Assembly (NCBI GenBank): GCA_016743945.1
Contig: JADGFI010000026.1
Coordinates: 1-64,000 of the forward strand
Direction: 5' to 3'
Length of the DNA stretch: 64,000 bases
DNA from: Desulfobacteraceae bacterium
GTDB taxonomy: Bacteria; Desulfobacterota; Desulfobacteria; Desulfobacterales; Desulfobacteraceae
The notes under the pieces were generated by a model, which was not told where the DNA came from, ran no database searches, and saw only the letters and a list, made by a program, of their open reading frames with translations. Made by a program: the position numbers and the translations under genes. This document shows, in pieces, positions 52,198-60,454 of the stretch (within the stretch, counting starts at the first letter, position 1; every line of letters starts with the position of its first letter).

Positions 52198-52971
52198 ATG
52201 AAAACAAGAACTAAAAAAATTGAGTTCCAGGTTGCAGGGCTTACCCTAAAAGGAGAGCTGCACCTTCCAGAAATTATAAATCCCCCCATCGTTGTGGGAT
52301 CCCACGGCCTTGAAGGCTCTAAATCCTCGGCCAAGCAAATGGTTTTGGCCCGTCTCCTGCCGGAAAACGGTGTGGCATTTTTCCGGTTTGACCATAGGGG
52401 CTGCGGCCAGAGCCAGGGAGATTTTTTAACAGACACCTCCCTTGAAAAAAGAACCCAGGATTATCTTATGGCTGTCCAATGTATTATGGACCTAAACCTT
52501 ACATCCAAAAAACTTGGGCTCTTTGGATCAAGTATCGGAGGCGCCACTTGTATCAACGCCTGGGAAGCCCTTGGGAACCTTGGGGTAAAAATCTGCGGAG
52601 GGGTTCTTTGTTCGGCCCCGGTCCAAAGCCGGACCATCGAAAACATTCCCGTCCAGGCCAATGGGAACCGGCCCGCCCTGCCCTTAAGTTTTTTTGAACA
52701 AAATCTGCTCTTTAATCTCCTTGCAAAAACAAAAGCCCTCCACCATGTGTTAATTTTCCATGGCGATGCCGATGAGGTGGTGCCGGTCTTAAATGCCCAT
52801 GATATTTACACCCGCATGCAGTCTCCTAAACGAAAAATCATCCACAGGGGCGGAGATCACCAGATGACCTCAAAGTCAGACCAGGCCGAGTTTGCAACTC
52901 AAGTTGTGGAATGGTTTCTATCTGTTTTCAAACCCGATAATAAACACCAGCAATGCCGGAATCACAAATAG
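52198..52971 (+). CDS. Alpha/beta hydrolase (dienelactone hydrolase/esterase-like)
   Basis: A cytoplasmic hydrolase of about 257 residues. The catalytic triad is visible: nucleophile in GLFGSSIGGATC, aspartate in HGDADEVVP, and histidine in GGDHQM. The oxyanion region is VVGSHGLEGSKSS. Substrate is not predictable. The ATG at 52198 is used; a TTG at 52162 would add 12 residues. Its last 54 bases overlap the end of the convergent RND pump gene. Confidence 0.82.
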   Translation: MKTRTKKIEFQVAGLTLKGELHLPEIINPPIVVGSHGLEGSKSSAKQMVLARLLPENGVAFFRFDHRGCGQSQGDFLTDTSLEKRTQDYLMAVQCIMDLNLTSKKLGLFGSSIGGATCINAWEALGNLGVKICGGVLCSAPVQSRTIENIPVQANGNRPALPLSFFEQNLLFNLLAKTKALHHVLIFHGDADEVVPVLNAHDIYTRMQSPKRKIIHRGGDHQMTSKSDQAEFATQVVEWFLSVFKPDNKHQQCRNHK

Positions 52972-55900
52972 AGTAAACACCGTTGACATGGCAAGGCCAC
53001 CCAGGAGAATAGAACCAAGTCCCCGGTACAATTCACTGCCCGACCCCGTTGACAAAACCATGGGCAGCATGGCCAGAAGACTTGTGGTGGCACTCATAAA
53101 AATGGGCCGAATCCGGGTCTTAACCGCGTCTGATACCGCTTTTTTTCCCACAAGGCCTTTATAACGGACATTATTCAACGATTGATGAACAATGAGAATC
53201 GCATTGTTGACAACCGTGCCGATGAGAATGATAAATCCCAGCATACTCAAGACATCAAACCCCTGGGGGGCAATATAGGCATTGACCGCCCACAGCCCTG
53301 CAAAACCGCCGGCAGCCGCCAGGGGAACAGTGAAAAGAATGATAAAGGGATATAAAAAATTTTCAAACAAAGCTGCCATGAGCAGATAGGTAATAACCAA
53401 TGCCAGAAGAAGGTTCCACTGAAGGGCCTTACGGGTTTCCATCAATTTATCGGCATTGCCGCCCACGACGACCCTGACATTTTCAAGTTTTCCCTGGCTT
53501 TCAAGCATTGGGATAATATCATTTTCTATTCTTTCCAGGGCACTCTGAAGCGCAAGGTCAGCCGGCGGGGTCACCTGGAGGGTGATGGTGCGGTCCCGCT
53601 CCAGATGATTGATCTGGGGCATGCCCTCGCCGTAGGAAATATCTGCCACATCCCTGATACGGATCAGATCACCAAAGCTGTTGGCAATGGTGCTGTTTAA
53701 AATATCTTCCGGAGATTTACCCGATGACTCCATCCCCTTGAGAACCAGATCCACCTGTTTAATCCCTTCCGGACGGTATTCCTCAATTTTACGGCCATCC
53801 ATGAGGATATCAACATACACTCCCAGATCGCTTGCCGTCAGACCATTGGCGGCCAGTTTTTCCCGATTGGGAATGATATTGGCTTCCGGGTAACTGGCTT
53901 CAAGGGAGGGTACCGGACGAACCTGGGTAGCGTCCATGGTTGATCTGATGGCCCCGAACAGGCCATAGGCCGCCTGGATAATATCATTAATATTCTCACC
54001 TGAAATATTCACATCCACGGTTCTGCCCTTGCCGATACCCGACTCAAAAATTCCGGCCTGGACGCTAACGCCAAAAACACCGGGAATCGATCCCATTATC
54101 CTAGTAAAAAGGGGAATCAATTCCCGGGCACGGGTTTCATGGGTGCTGATTCCGCCAAAAAGCGTGATTCGATCCGCCCCCACAAAAAACATATGTTTGA
54201 TCTGGGGAAGGCCATCCCTGCCGTCTTCCTTAAAATAGGGTTCGCTTTCTTTGTATATATATTGCCCCAGGCTTTTGAGTTTTTCCACGGAATAACCCGG
54301 CGGTGGGATGAGAATATTTAAAATAAGATTTCGATTGCCCTGGGGAAGGTATTCGGCACTTGGCAGCAATTTTACGATCATCCCCATGGAAAGACTGGTA
54401 AACAAAACAATCGTAACCAGACGGGTCACAACATTTTTCATACAAAGACGGCTCAATTTCATCAGCATACCCGCTAGAAACGAACCCATAATGCTCTTTT
54501 GCAGCCCATTGGGCCTGGTCCCGGTTTCAGCCCCGTTCTTGTTCCTGTAAAACAAATGAAACAGGCTGGGAATAACAGAAATTGAAACAATAAGGCTCAA
54601 AAAGATGGAAGAGGTGATGGCAATGGCAATATCCCGGAATAATTGCCCTGCCTCTTCCTGGATAAAAAGAACCGGCAAGAAAACCGCCATGGTGGTGGCG
54701 GTTGACGCAAGTACTGCCCCCCACACCTCCCGGGTGCCTTCGTAGGCGGCATCAAAGGCAGTCTTACCTGTTTTACGGTGGCGGTCAATATTTTCAAGCA
54801 CCACAATGGCGTTGTCCACCAGCATGCCCACGGCAAAGGATATCCCGGCCATACTCACAATATTCAGGTTTCTGCCCAGCAACCAGAGAAAGACAAAGCA
54901 CCCAATGGCAGAAATGGGAATGGCAATGCCGGTGATGAGAGTTGACCGCACACTTCTTAAAAATATCAACAGCACACAGATTGCCAAAAGACTGCCGATA
55001 AGAATATTGCGCATCACCAATTTTGTAGCCGTATTAATATAGGGTCGCTGATCATAGACCATTTCCAAGGTGAGTTTGCCGGCCCCAAGAAGGTTTTTAT
55101 TCAAGTTGTCTACTGCGCGTTCCACGGCATCGGTCATATTTAAAACATTGGCCCCTTTTTCCTTTCTAATGCCAACCACGATGACCTGAACGCCTGTGTG
55201 CAAAACAGAGGCACTCTCTTTTTTATATCCTTTTTGTACCTGGGCCACATCCCCAAGATAGACCCGCTTGATCCCGTCGTCAAAAATAACCACTTCCAGG
55301 GCATCTTTAGGGGTTTGAAACTGGCTGATGGTTCTAATACGATAATTTTTCTTGGCCATGCCCAGAATACCGGCTGAAATATTCTGGTTTGACCTGCGGA
55401 CCGCTGCAATGATCTGGTTAATGGTTACATTATACCGGGCCATTTTTTGGGCATCAATGATCACATCCAGGGTGGTATCTGTCCCGCCAAAGACCAGGAG
55501 GGAACCCACCCCCTCAATTCTTTCCAGATGCTGGCGGATATTGTCCTCAAAAAAGGTTTTGAAATGATTGATATGACCCGGGTTATCTGGTGCTGCCTTT
55601 AAGACCATCCAGATGACCGGTGAACTATTGGCACCGGAAGACTCTATGGTGGGTTTATCGACATTTTCCGGATAATTGCCCACCTCGGACATCTTGTTGG
55701 AGACCCGAAGCAGCGCGTCATCAAGATTGATTCCAATTTTAAACGAAAGGGTAATGGTCCCCATCCCGTTGTAACTTGAACTCTCCATCTTGGTGAGCCC
55801 TTGGAGTCCCTTGAGCACTTTTTCTTGCTTTTCTATGATCTCTTTTTCAATTTCATAGGGGGTGGCCCCGTACCAGGTCGTATTCACCGTAATTAAAGGG

Positions 55901-56025
55901 GTTTCCACATCCGGGGTCAACTGGACCGGAAGTTTTTGGAATCCGATAAGCCCGAACATTACCGTCAGAATAACGCCCACTGCAACGGTTACCGGCTTTT
56001 GAATAAAAAACCGGATAATATCCAT
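52918..56025 (-). CDS. RND-family efflux transporter
   Basis: An inner-membrane proton antiporter of 1035 residues with the AcrB-like duplicated architecture: twelve membrane segments and two large periplasmic loops. The proton-relay aspartate lies in GMLVDNAIVVLENI in TM4, and the C-terminal GTVVNNAILIVHQ half-repeat is present. AcrB-type (HAE) and other subgroups cannot be separated by eye. It forms a transcription unit with the adaptor gene upstream (no gap). No TolC-like outer membrane gene is present in the window. Confidence 0.92.
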   Translation of the reverse strand: MDIIRFFIQKPVTVAVGVILTVMFGLIGFQKLPVQLTPDVETPLITVNTTWYGATPYEIEKEIIEKQEKVLKGLQGLTKMESSSYNGMGTITLSFKIGINLDDALLRVSNKMSEVGNYPENVDKPTIESSGANSSPVIWMVLKAAPDNPGHINHFKTFFEDNIRQHLERIEGVGSLLVFGGTDTTLDVIIDAQKMARYNVTINQIIAAVRRSNQNISAGILGMAKKNYRIRTISQFQTPKDALEVVIFDDGIKRVYLGDVAQVQKGYKKESASVLHTGVQVIVVGIRKEKGANVLNMTDAVERAVDNLNKNLLGAGKLTLEMVYDQRPYINTATKLVMRNILIGSLLAICVLLIFLRSVRSTLITGIAIPISAIGCFVFLWLLGRNLNIVSMAGISFAVGMLVDNAIVVLENIDRHRKTGKTAFDAAYEGTREVWGAVLASTATTMAVFLPVLFIQEEAGQLFRDIAIAITSSIFLSLIVSISVIPSLFHLFYRNKNGAETGTRPNGLQKSIMGSFLAGMLMKLSRLCMKNVVTRLVTIVLFTSLSMGMIVKLLPSAEYLPQGNRNLILNILIPPPGYSVEKLKSLGQYIYKESEPYFKEDGRDGLPQIKHMFFVGADRITLFGGISTHETRARELIPLFTRIMGSIPGVFGVSVQAGIFESGIGKGRTVDVNISGENINDIIQAAYGLFGAIRSTMDATQVRPVPSLEASYPEANIIPNREKLAANGLTASDLGVYVDILMDGRKIEEYRPEGIKQVDLVLKGMESSGKSPEDILNSTIANSFGDLIRIRDVADISYGEGMPQINHLERDRTITLQVTPPADLALQSALERIENDIIPMLESQGKLENVRVVVGGNADKLMETRKALQWNLLLALVITYLLMAALFENFLYPFIILFTVPLAAAGGFAGLWAVNAYIAPQGFDVLSMLGFIILIGTVVNNAILIVHQSLNNVRYKGLVGKKAVSDAVKTRIRPIFMSATTSLLAMLPMVLSTGSGSELYRGLGSILLGGLAMSTVFTLFVIPALLVFIIGFENR

Positions 56026-57165
56026 CTATTGTACTCCCATTTTAGTACGCTCCAATTGACTGTCCACGATCACAACGGGCTGACCCGGCCGCAAGCGTTC
56101 GTTTCCATCCACCACAATGGGCAGTCCTTCAGTAAAATGGACATCGTCTGCCCCAATGCGATTCCCCTGAAATCTAACAATATGCACGGCAAGTCTGACG
56201 GCTTTTTTTTCTCGTATGGCAAAGACAAAATCTTTTCCCTGGAAACGGATCAAGGCATCCCTTGGAATCATGGCGAGTTTTTCCTTGGTGCCAGTGGCAA
56301 TAAAGACGGTTGCGGACATGTTCCGGGCGACCTTGGTCAACATGGGAATCCGTATTTTCAAGAAAATATTCTTGGTTTTTGCATCTGCCGTGGGAGACAA
56401 ATTTTCAATGGTTCCCCTCATTTCTCGGTCATAGGCATTGATAATAACCGGCACACTTTGACCGACAAAAACAAACTTCAACAAAGTTTCTGCCATTGGT
56501 ACGCGTACGAACAAATCATTGACCGAACCGATGTCAAACAATTGCTTTCCCTGGTGGACCCAGTCACCTGAATCCACATTTTTTTCAAGCACAATTCCGT
56601 CAAAGGGTGCATTGATAACGCTTTTTCTTTTTTGGATCAGCAGCTTTTCCAGGGTAATTTGAGCAGAAAACCGTTTTAAAATAGCCTCCTGGTAAAAAAA
56701 CTTGGCATCATCATAGGCCTGTTCACTGATGGAACTTTTTTTGAACAAGGTTGCCATTCGCTTAAAATTGATCTGTTTGTGGTCAATATCAAGCCCAACC
56801 AATTTAATTTGATTTTTGTGAAACAAGATTTCTTTTTCCAGGATTTCCGTATCCAGGTGAACCAGGAGAGCTCCTTTATCCACAAGGTCTCCGGCCTGGA
56901 CATTGATTTTCTTTACCAGCCCTGGCACTTCCGAAGAGACATGACTGATCCGTTCATAATAGAGAGTACCGATAAACGAGTGGTTCTGGGCCAGAATTTC
57001 ATGGACAATCTTTGAAATCACCACCCTAGCCGGCGCCTGAGCCTGGGCCACAGCACAACGGCCCAATGGGTTAGAAAAAATGGTCAGCGCCAACATCAGC
57101 GTCAGGGCCCGAATGAATAAGCCCTGAATTGATAAGGATTTAAAAACACGCATAATAACTCCCAA
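56026..57165 (-). CDS. RND efflux periplasmic adaptor (membrane fusion protein)
   Basis: A 379-residue adaptor with an N-terminal signal segment (ALTLMLALTIFSNPLGRCAVA), lipoyl/biotinyl halves (VSSEVPGLVKKINVQAGDLVDKGALL and INAPFDGIVLEKNVDSGDWVHQG), a coiled-coil hairpin between them, and a beta-barrel part. It connects the RND pump to an outer-membrane channel encoded elsewhere. Its stop codon directly abuts the pump start. A second ATG four codons in is equally possible as start. Confidence 0.9.
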   Translation of the reverse strand: MGVIMRVFKSLSIQGLFIRALTLMLALTIFSNPLGRCAVAQAQAPARVVISKIVHEILAQNHSFIGTLYYERISHVSSEVPGLVKKINVQAGDLVDKGALLVHLDTEILEKEILFHKNQIKLVGLDIDHKQINFKRMATLFKKSSISEQAYDDAKFFYQEAILKRFSAQITLEKLLIQKRKSVINAPFDGIVLEKNVDSGDWVHQGKQLFDIGSVNDLFVRVPMAETLLKFVFVGQSVPVIINAYDREMRGTIENLSPTADAKTKNIFLKIRIPMLTKVARNMSATVFIATGTKEKLAMIPRDALIRFQGKDFVFAIREKKAVRLAVHIVRFQGNRIGADDVHFTEGLPIVVDGNERLRPGQPVVIVDSQLERTKMGVQ

Positions 57166-57184
57166 TTAGACAATTAAAGAGAAT

Positions 57185-58453
57185 TTATGAATCCATTAAC
57201 CTGCGCCTCAGCACTTCCAGAGCAATGGCAGCAAACATTTTTTTGTTCCTTGCTCTGGTCCCAAAATCAAAGGTATACCGCTTTGCCGTTTCAAACCCAG
57301 GCCCTGCAATACCGATACAAACTGTTCCCACAGGTTTTTCAACACTGCCCCCTGTGGGACCTGCAATGCCGGTGGTTGAAATTCCCCAATCGGCATTGCA
57401 GGCTTTTCGTACGCCCAGGGCCATTTCAAGGGCGGTGTGTTCATGGACGGCACCATGGTCCTCAAGGGTATTTTGTGAAACCTTGAGGATATTCATTTTA
57501 GCTTCGTTGGAATAGGTGATGGCCGAAAAAAGAAAATAATCTGAACTACCGGCGACATCGGTAATAAGATTTGAAATCAGACCGCCTGTGCAGGATTCGG
57601 CAATGGCAAGGGTGAACTTTTTTTCTTTTAAAAGTCTTCCCACCTCTTGTTCAAGGCTTCGACCCCTGGGAGAAATTACCTTATTTTCAAGGCGCGAGAT
57701 TGCCCATTCCCGGGCAGTGTCCATAACTTTTTTAATGGTTTCAACCCGGCCTTTGACACTCCCGGCAGTCTCCTCTAGTGGACAAACAATCTTGACTTCA
57801 ATGAAGGGAAATTTTGCCCGAAACCCCAGGTTCATCCCGGGAAATTTAGCGTCAAATCCTTCCAGAAGTGCTCCCACCCGAGATTCCGGCAACCCGAAAA
57901 TGGTAAGCCGCTCGATGAAAATTTCCTTGGTAAGGCCAAAGATATCGGATAGTTCTGGCTTGACCTCTTCTTCAAACATGGACTTCATTTCCGAAGGCAC
58001 CCCGGGCATAAAATAGAACCCACATTTACCCAGGGACATGGTAAATCCGGGAGCAGTTCCGTTCCGGTTGACCAGGACCCCGGCCGATTCCGGCAGCATG
58101 GCCTGTTTTTTATTGTCAAGGGTAATTTCAAACCCTCTTTTCTCAAAATAGGCAACCATGGTTTCAAGGGCCCGGGGGTTTAGCACCAACTCTTCTTTTG
58201 CAGCCCCGGCACAGGCCGTTGCTGTCAGGTCATCTTGGGTAGGCCCGAGCCCGCCGGTTACCAGGCAAATATCTGCTCTTTGGGCAATTTGCCCAAGGGC
58301 ATGGCTTATCCTTGCTACTGAATCGCCCACAGCCGTGATCTGTTGAACGGCAATCCCCATCTCTTTGAGTCGTTCACATAGATACCCGCTGTTGGTGTCA
58401 ACGATATCCCCCAGGAGCACTTCATCACCGGTGGATAGAATTTCTGCAATCAT
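57185..58453 (-). CDS. cinA: CinA-family protein (ADP-ribose pyrophosphatase/NMN deamidase)
   Basis: A 422-residue two-domain protein. The N-terminal MoaB/MogA-like COG1058 domain (about 1-170, MIAEILSTGDEVLLGDIVD, TGGLGPTQDDLT) and the C-terminal PncC domain (about 260-420, AIAESCTGGLISNLITDVAGSS) act in NAD salvage. The ATG at 58453 is correct: GGAGG lies seven bases upstream and it gives the family start; the longer open frame to 58531 lies within the upstream radical SAM gene, with which it overlaps by 29 bases. Confidence 0.93.
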   Translation of the reverse strand: MIAEILSTGDEVLLGDIVDTNSGYLCERLKEMGIAVQQITAVGDSVARISHALGQIAQRADICLVTGGLGPTQDDLTATACAGAAKEELVLNPRALETMVAYFEKRGFEITLDNKKQAMLPESAGVLVNRNGTAPGFTMSLGKCGFYFMPGVPSEMKSMFEEEVKPELSDIFGLTKEIFIERLTIFGLPESRVGALLEGFDAKFPGMNLGFRAKFPFIEVKIVCPLEETAGSVKGRVETIKKVMDTAREWAISRLENKVISPRGRSLEQEVGRLLKEKKFTLAIAESCTGGLISNLITDVAGSSDYFLFSAITYSNEAKMNILKVSQNTLEDHGAVHEHTALEMALGVRKACNADWGISTTGIAGPTGGSVEKPVGTVCIGIAGPGFETAKRYTFDFGTRARNKKMFAAIALEVLRRRLMDS

Positions 58454-60002
58454 TTGTTTCCTCCAGATGATTAAAGAACATGGCATGGTTTGAGGAAAAA
58501 TAGGCCGGATTTTTCCTGAATTCTGATCCAATGGCCAGCTCTTTTTTAAATTTTTTGTCCAAAAAATTTTTCACGTTTCTCCTATTCCACCCCCTTGGAT
58601 GGACAAAATTCAAATACAGGGACAAATCTCCGTGGTAAAATTCCTGGGTCTCCAACCCATCGGCATCTTCACTGAATTTGGGCAAATTAAAAACCGCCAG
58701 GTTCAAATAATCAATAGTGTCCTTGTGAAGCTTAACATACTCAAGGGTTTTCCAGGCAGCTGTTTCATCCTCGAAACTTGTGCCGAACAAGAGATAAACA
58801 AAGGTTAAAATTCCGGCTTTCTTAAGATTTTTTAAAATGATGGAAGCCATTCCAAGATCCGTCCCCTTGTCCATCTGTTCGAGCACCGTCTGGTCCCCGG
58901 ATTCAAGACCCAGCTTGAGCATTTCGCAACCGCTTTTTTTCAGGGCCAGGCAAAAATCAAGGCTTAAAAATTCCTTTTCAAAACGCACAAACCCATACCA
59001 TTTAAAGCCCAGCTCGGTTTTGGACAAGGCCCTTAAGAATGCCGGGGTAACGGCATTGTCTATAAAATGGACCGTGTCAGGAGAATATTGCAAGGTCATC
59101 TTTTCTAAATCTTCAAGGGTCTTTGCCGCCCGCTGGGTTGAATAGGGGCGTGTTTCCGCTCGCTCAGGGCAAAATCGACATTTGCTCCAATAACAGCCAA
59201 TGGACGCCCTGAAGGGAAGAATCGTTCCCGGTGCCAGGTAGGCGTGGTTCTTTGCAAATTCATAATCCGGGACATAATGTTTTTTACGGGTGTCCGGAAC
59301 CCCGAGCAGGGCCAACAAGGGCTGCTCCCCCTCCCCTTTTATCATTACATCTATCAAATCGGAAAACGGATTGGAAACGGTGTCACCGAAATTGGGCCGG
59401 CTCATCCAGGAAGAAACCAGTCCTCCACCCATGACCAGTTTTTTGTCCCTAAAATTTGCCTTTATCCAGCCAACCAGGGCAAAACTGACAAGGGCCTGGT
59501 TCAAATAACAAAGGGAAATCCCTACATACTCAGCATCAGAGGCCTGAATTAGGGGCCGGATCTTTTGTTCAAAAAAAGGGTAAAAAGGATTTTCCTCAAA
59601 GGCTACAGCACTCGTCAAAAGATCTTTGCTTGCAACCGAAGAAAGCTGATTATCGGAATAATCGCTCAGACTAATCTTGAACCGGGTCTGATCCACGGAT
59701 ATGGACAAAAGCCGGTTCAGATCATAAACCCGCTGGTGATACCGGTCCACATTTGTATATAATCCGGGATTTTTCAAATCCGATAAAATAGTGTCCCTGT
59801 TTTTCAATGCCCGCATGGACCAGGAGTCCCGGACAGTAGGGTCCGATTGAATTAAAAACAACAGTCCTTCGATACTGGCATCATAAACCGTACATGGCAG
59901 TCCATGGGTTTTTAAAGCAGCAGACAACAAGGCCACCCCGGCAGGTGGTTCACAGGGTTTTGCAACCGGGGGAAAAATGAGCAGCATAAAAAATTTGTCC
60001 AT
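58425..60002 (-). CDS. Radical SAM protein with B12-binding-like N-terminal region
   Basis: A 525-residue protein. An N-terminal alpha/beta domain (about 1-200; LLIFPPVAKPCEPPAGVALL) resembles the cobalamin-binding region of B12-dependent radical SAM enzymes but has no DxHxxG motif. The cluster motif reads CYWSKCRFC, that is C-x4-C-x2-C rather than the usual x3 spacing. A TIM-barrel part with FIDNAVTPAFLRALSK and GLESGDQTVLEQMDKGTD follows. The substrate and product are unknown. It overlaps cinA and is divergent from the trp leader. Confidence 0.8.
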   Translation of the reverse strand: MDKFFMLLIFPPVAKPCEPPAGVALLSAALKTHGLPCTVYDASIEGLLFLIQSDPTVRDSWSMRALKNRDTILSDLKNPGLYTNVDRYHQRVYDLNRLLSISVDQTRFKISLSDYSDNQLSSVASKDLLTSAVAFEENPFYPFFEQKIRPLIQASDAEYVGISLCYLNQALVSFALVGWIKANFRDKKLVMGGGLVSSWMSRPNFGDTVSNPFSDLIDVMIKGEGEQPLLALLGVPDTRKKHYVPDYEFAKNHAYLAPGTILPFRASIGCYWSKCRFCPERAETRPYSTQRAAKTLEDLEKMTLQYSPDTVHFIDNAVTPAFLRALSKTELGFKWYGFVRFEKEFLSLDFCLALKKSGCEMLKLGLESGDQTVLEQMDKGTDLGMASIILKNLKKAGILTFVYLLFGTSFEDETAAWKTLEYVKLHKDTIDYLNLAVFNLPKFSEDADGLETQEFYHGDLSLYLNFVHPRGWNRRNVKNFLDKKFKKELAIGSEFRKNPAYFSSNHAMFFNHLEETNDCRNSIHR

Positions 60003-60131
60003 ATATAAGGGTTAAAATTTCTTAGAATGTATCATATTTGCGCTAAATCCACACCGAAAATTTTACCATGAACACACAACAGGGATTCCCCTTTCTCGCA
60101 ATTTTGTTTCTACTAATAGAAACATTTGTAT

Positions 60132-60160
60132 TGACAAGCTATCTCAAATCATTTAAATAT
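60132..60160 (+). promoter_or_regulatory. Candidate promoter of the trp operon
   Basis: Consensus -35 TTGACA (60132-60137) with TAAATA (60155-60160) after 17 bases. It would start transcription about 35 bases before the leader peptide gene, giving a leader of normal length for attenuation. The region from 60003 to 60131 shows no other gene. Confidence 0.65.
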
Positions 60161-60202
60161 GCATCACCATTGATTCGAAATTACACAAAAGGGAAAAATG
60201 AG

Positions 60203-60280
60203 ATGAACCAATCTTTGTCAAAAAACACAAGGTTCTTCCAGTGGTGGTCCTGGCCCATATGGCTAAAGCTGCTGCTTTGA
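60203..60280 (+). CDS. trpL: trp operon leader peptide
   Basis: A 25-residue peptide starting MNQSLSKNTR. Four Trp codons fall at 60242, 60245, 60251 and 60260 (FFQWWSWPIWLK). AAAAGGG lies upstream at a suitable distance. The stop is 175 bases before the trpE start. A peptide with this density of Trp upstream of trpE, followed by competing hairpins, is the classic sensor of charged tRNA-Trp: starvation stalls the ribosome on the Trp codons. It is too short for usual gene calls and appears here inside a longer random frame starting at 60068. Confidence 0.88.
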   Translation: MNQSLSKNTRFFQWWSWPIWLKLLL

Positions 60281-60415
60281 ACAATTGTTTGATCTTCCAA
60301 GGTTTGATCCCGACAATTTGATTCCACAAAGATTTGTCATTGCAGCAGCCGATCCAAAAAGCTGTTGCAGTCACACGAAGAGGCTGCATATAAAGACAGA
60401 TGCATGCCTTTTTTT
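60268..60415 (+). promoter_or_regulatory. trp attenuator with competing hairpins and intrinsic terminator
   Basis: Segment 1, GCTGCTGC (60268-60275, end of trpL), pairs with segment 2, GCAGCAGC (60342-60349). Segment 2 can also pair with GCTGTTGC (60361-60368), or through GCAGCC (60345-60350) with GGCTGC (60382-60387), the left arm of the terminator. The terminator pairs AGGC-GCAT (60381-60389, one bulge) with ATGC-GCCT (60400-60409) and is followed by seven T (60409-60415). Ribosomes on the Trp codons would free segment 2 to block the terminator. Confidence 0.8.
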
Positions 60416-60454
60416 ATTTTTGACCAAGGAACAATATCTCTTAGGAACGAAACC

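Noticed and set aside
58454..58531. Longer cinA start
   Set aside because: The internal ATG at 58453 has a strong GGAGG site and the typical MIAEILSTGDE beginning.
60068..60202. Frame starting at 60068 that would extend the trp leader by 45 residues
   Set aside because: It includes the candidate promoter, so the upstream part is not transcribed; the ATG at 60203 has its own ribosome site.
60365..60454. Upstream extension of trpE by 30 residues
   Set aside because: These codons lie within the attenuator terminator and the residues do not match trpE N-termini.
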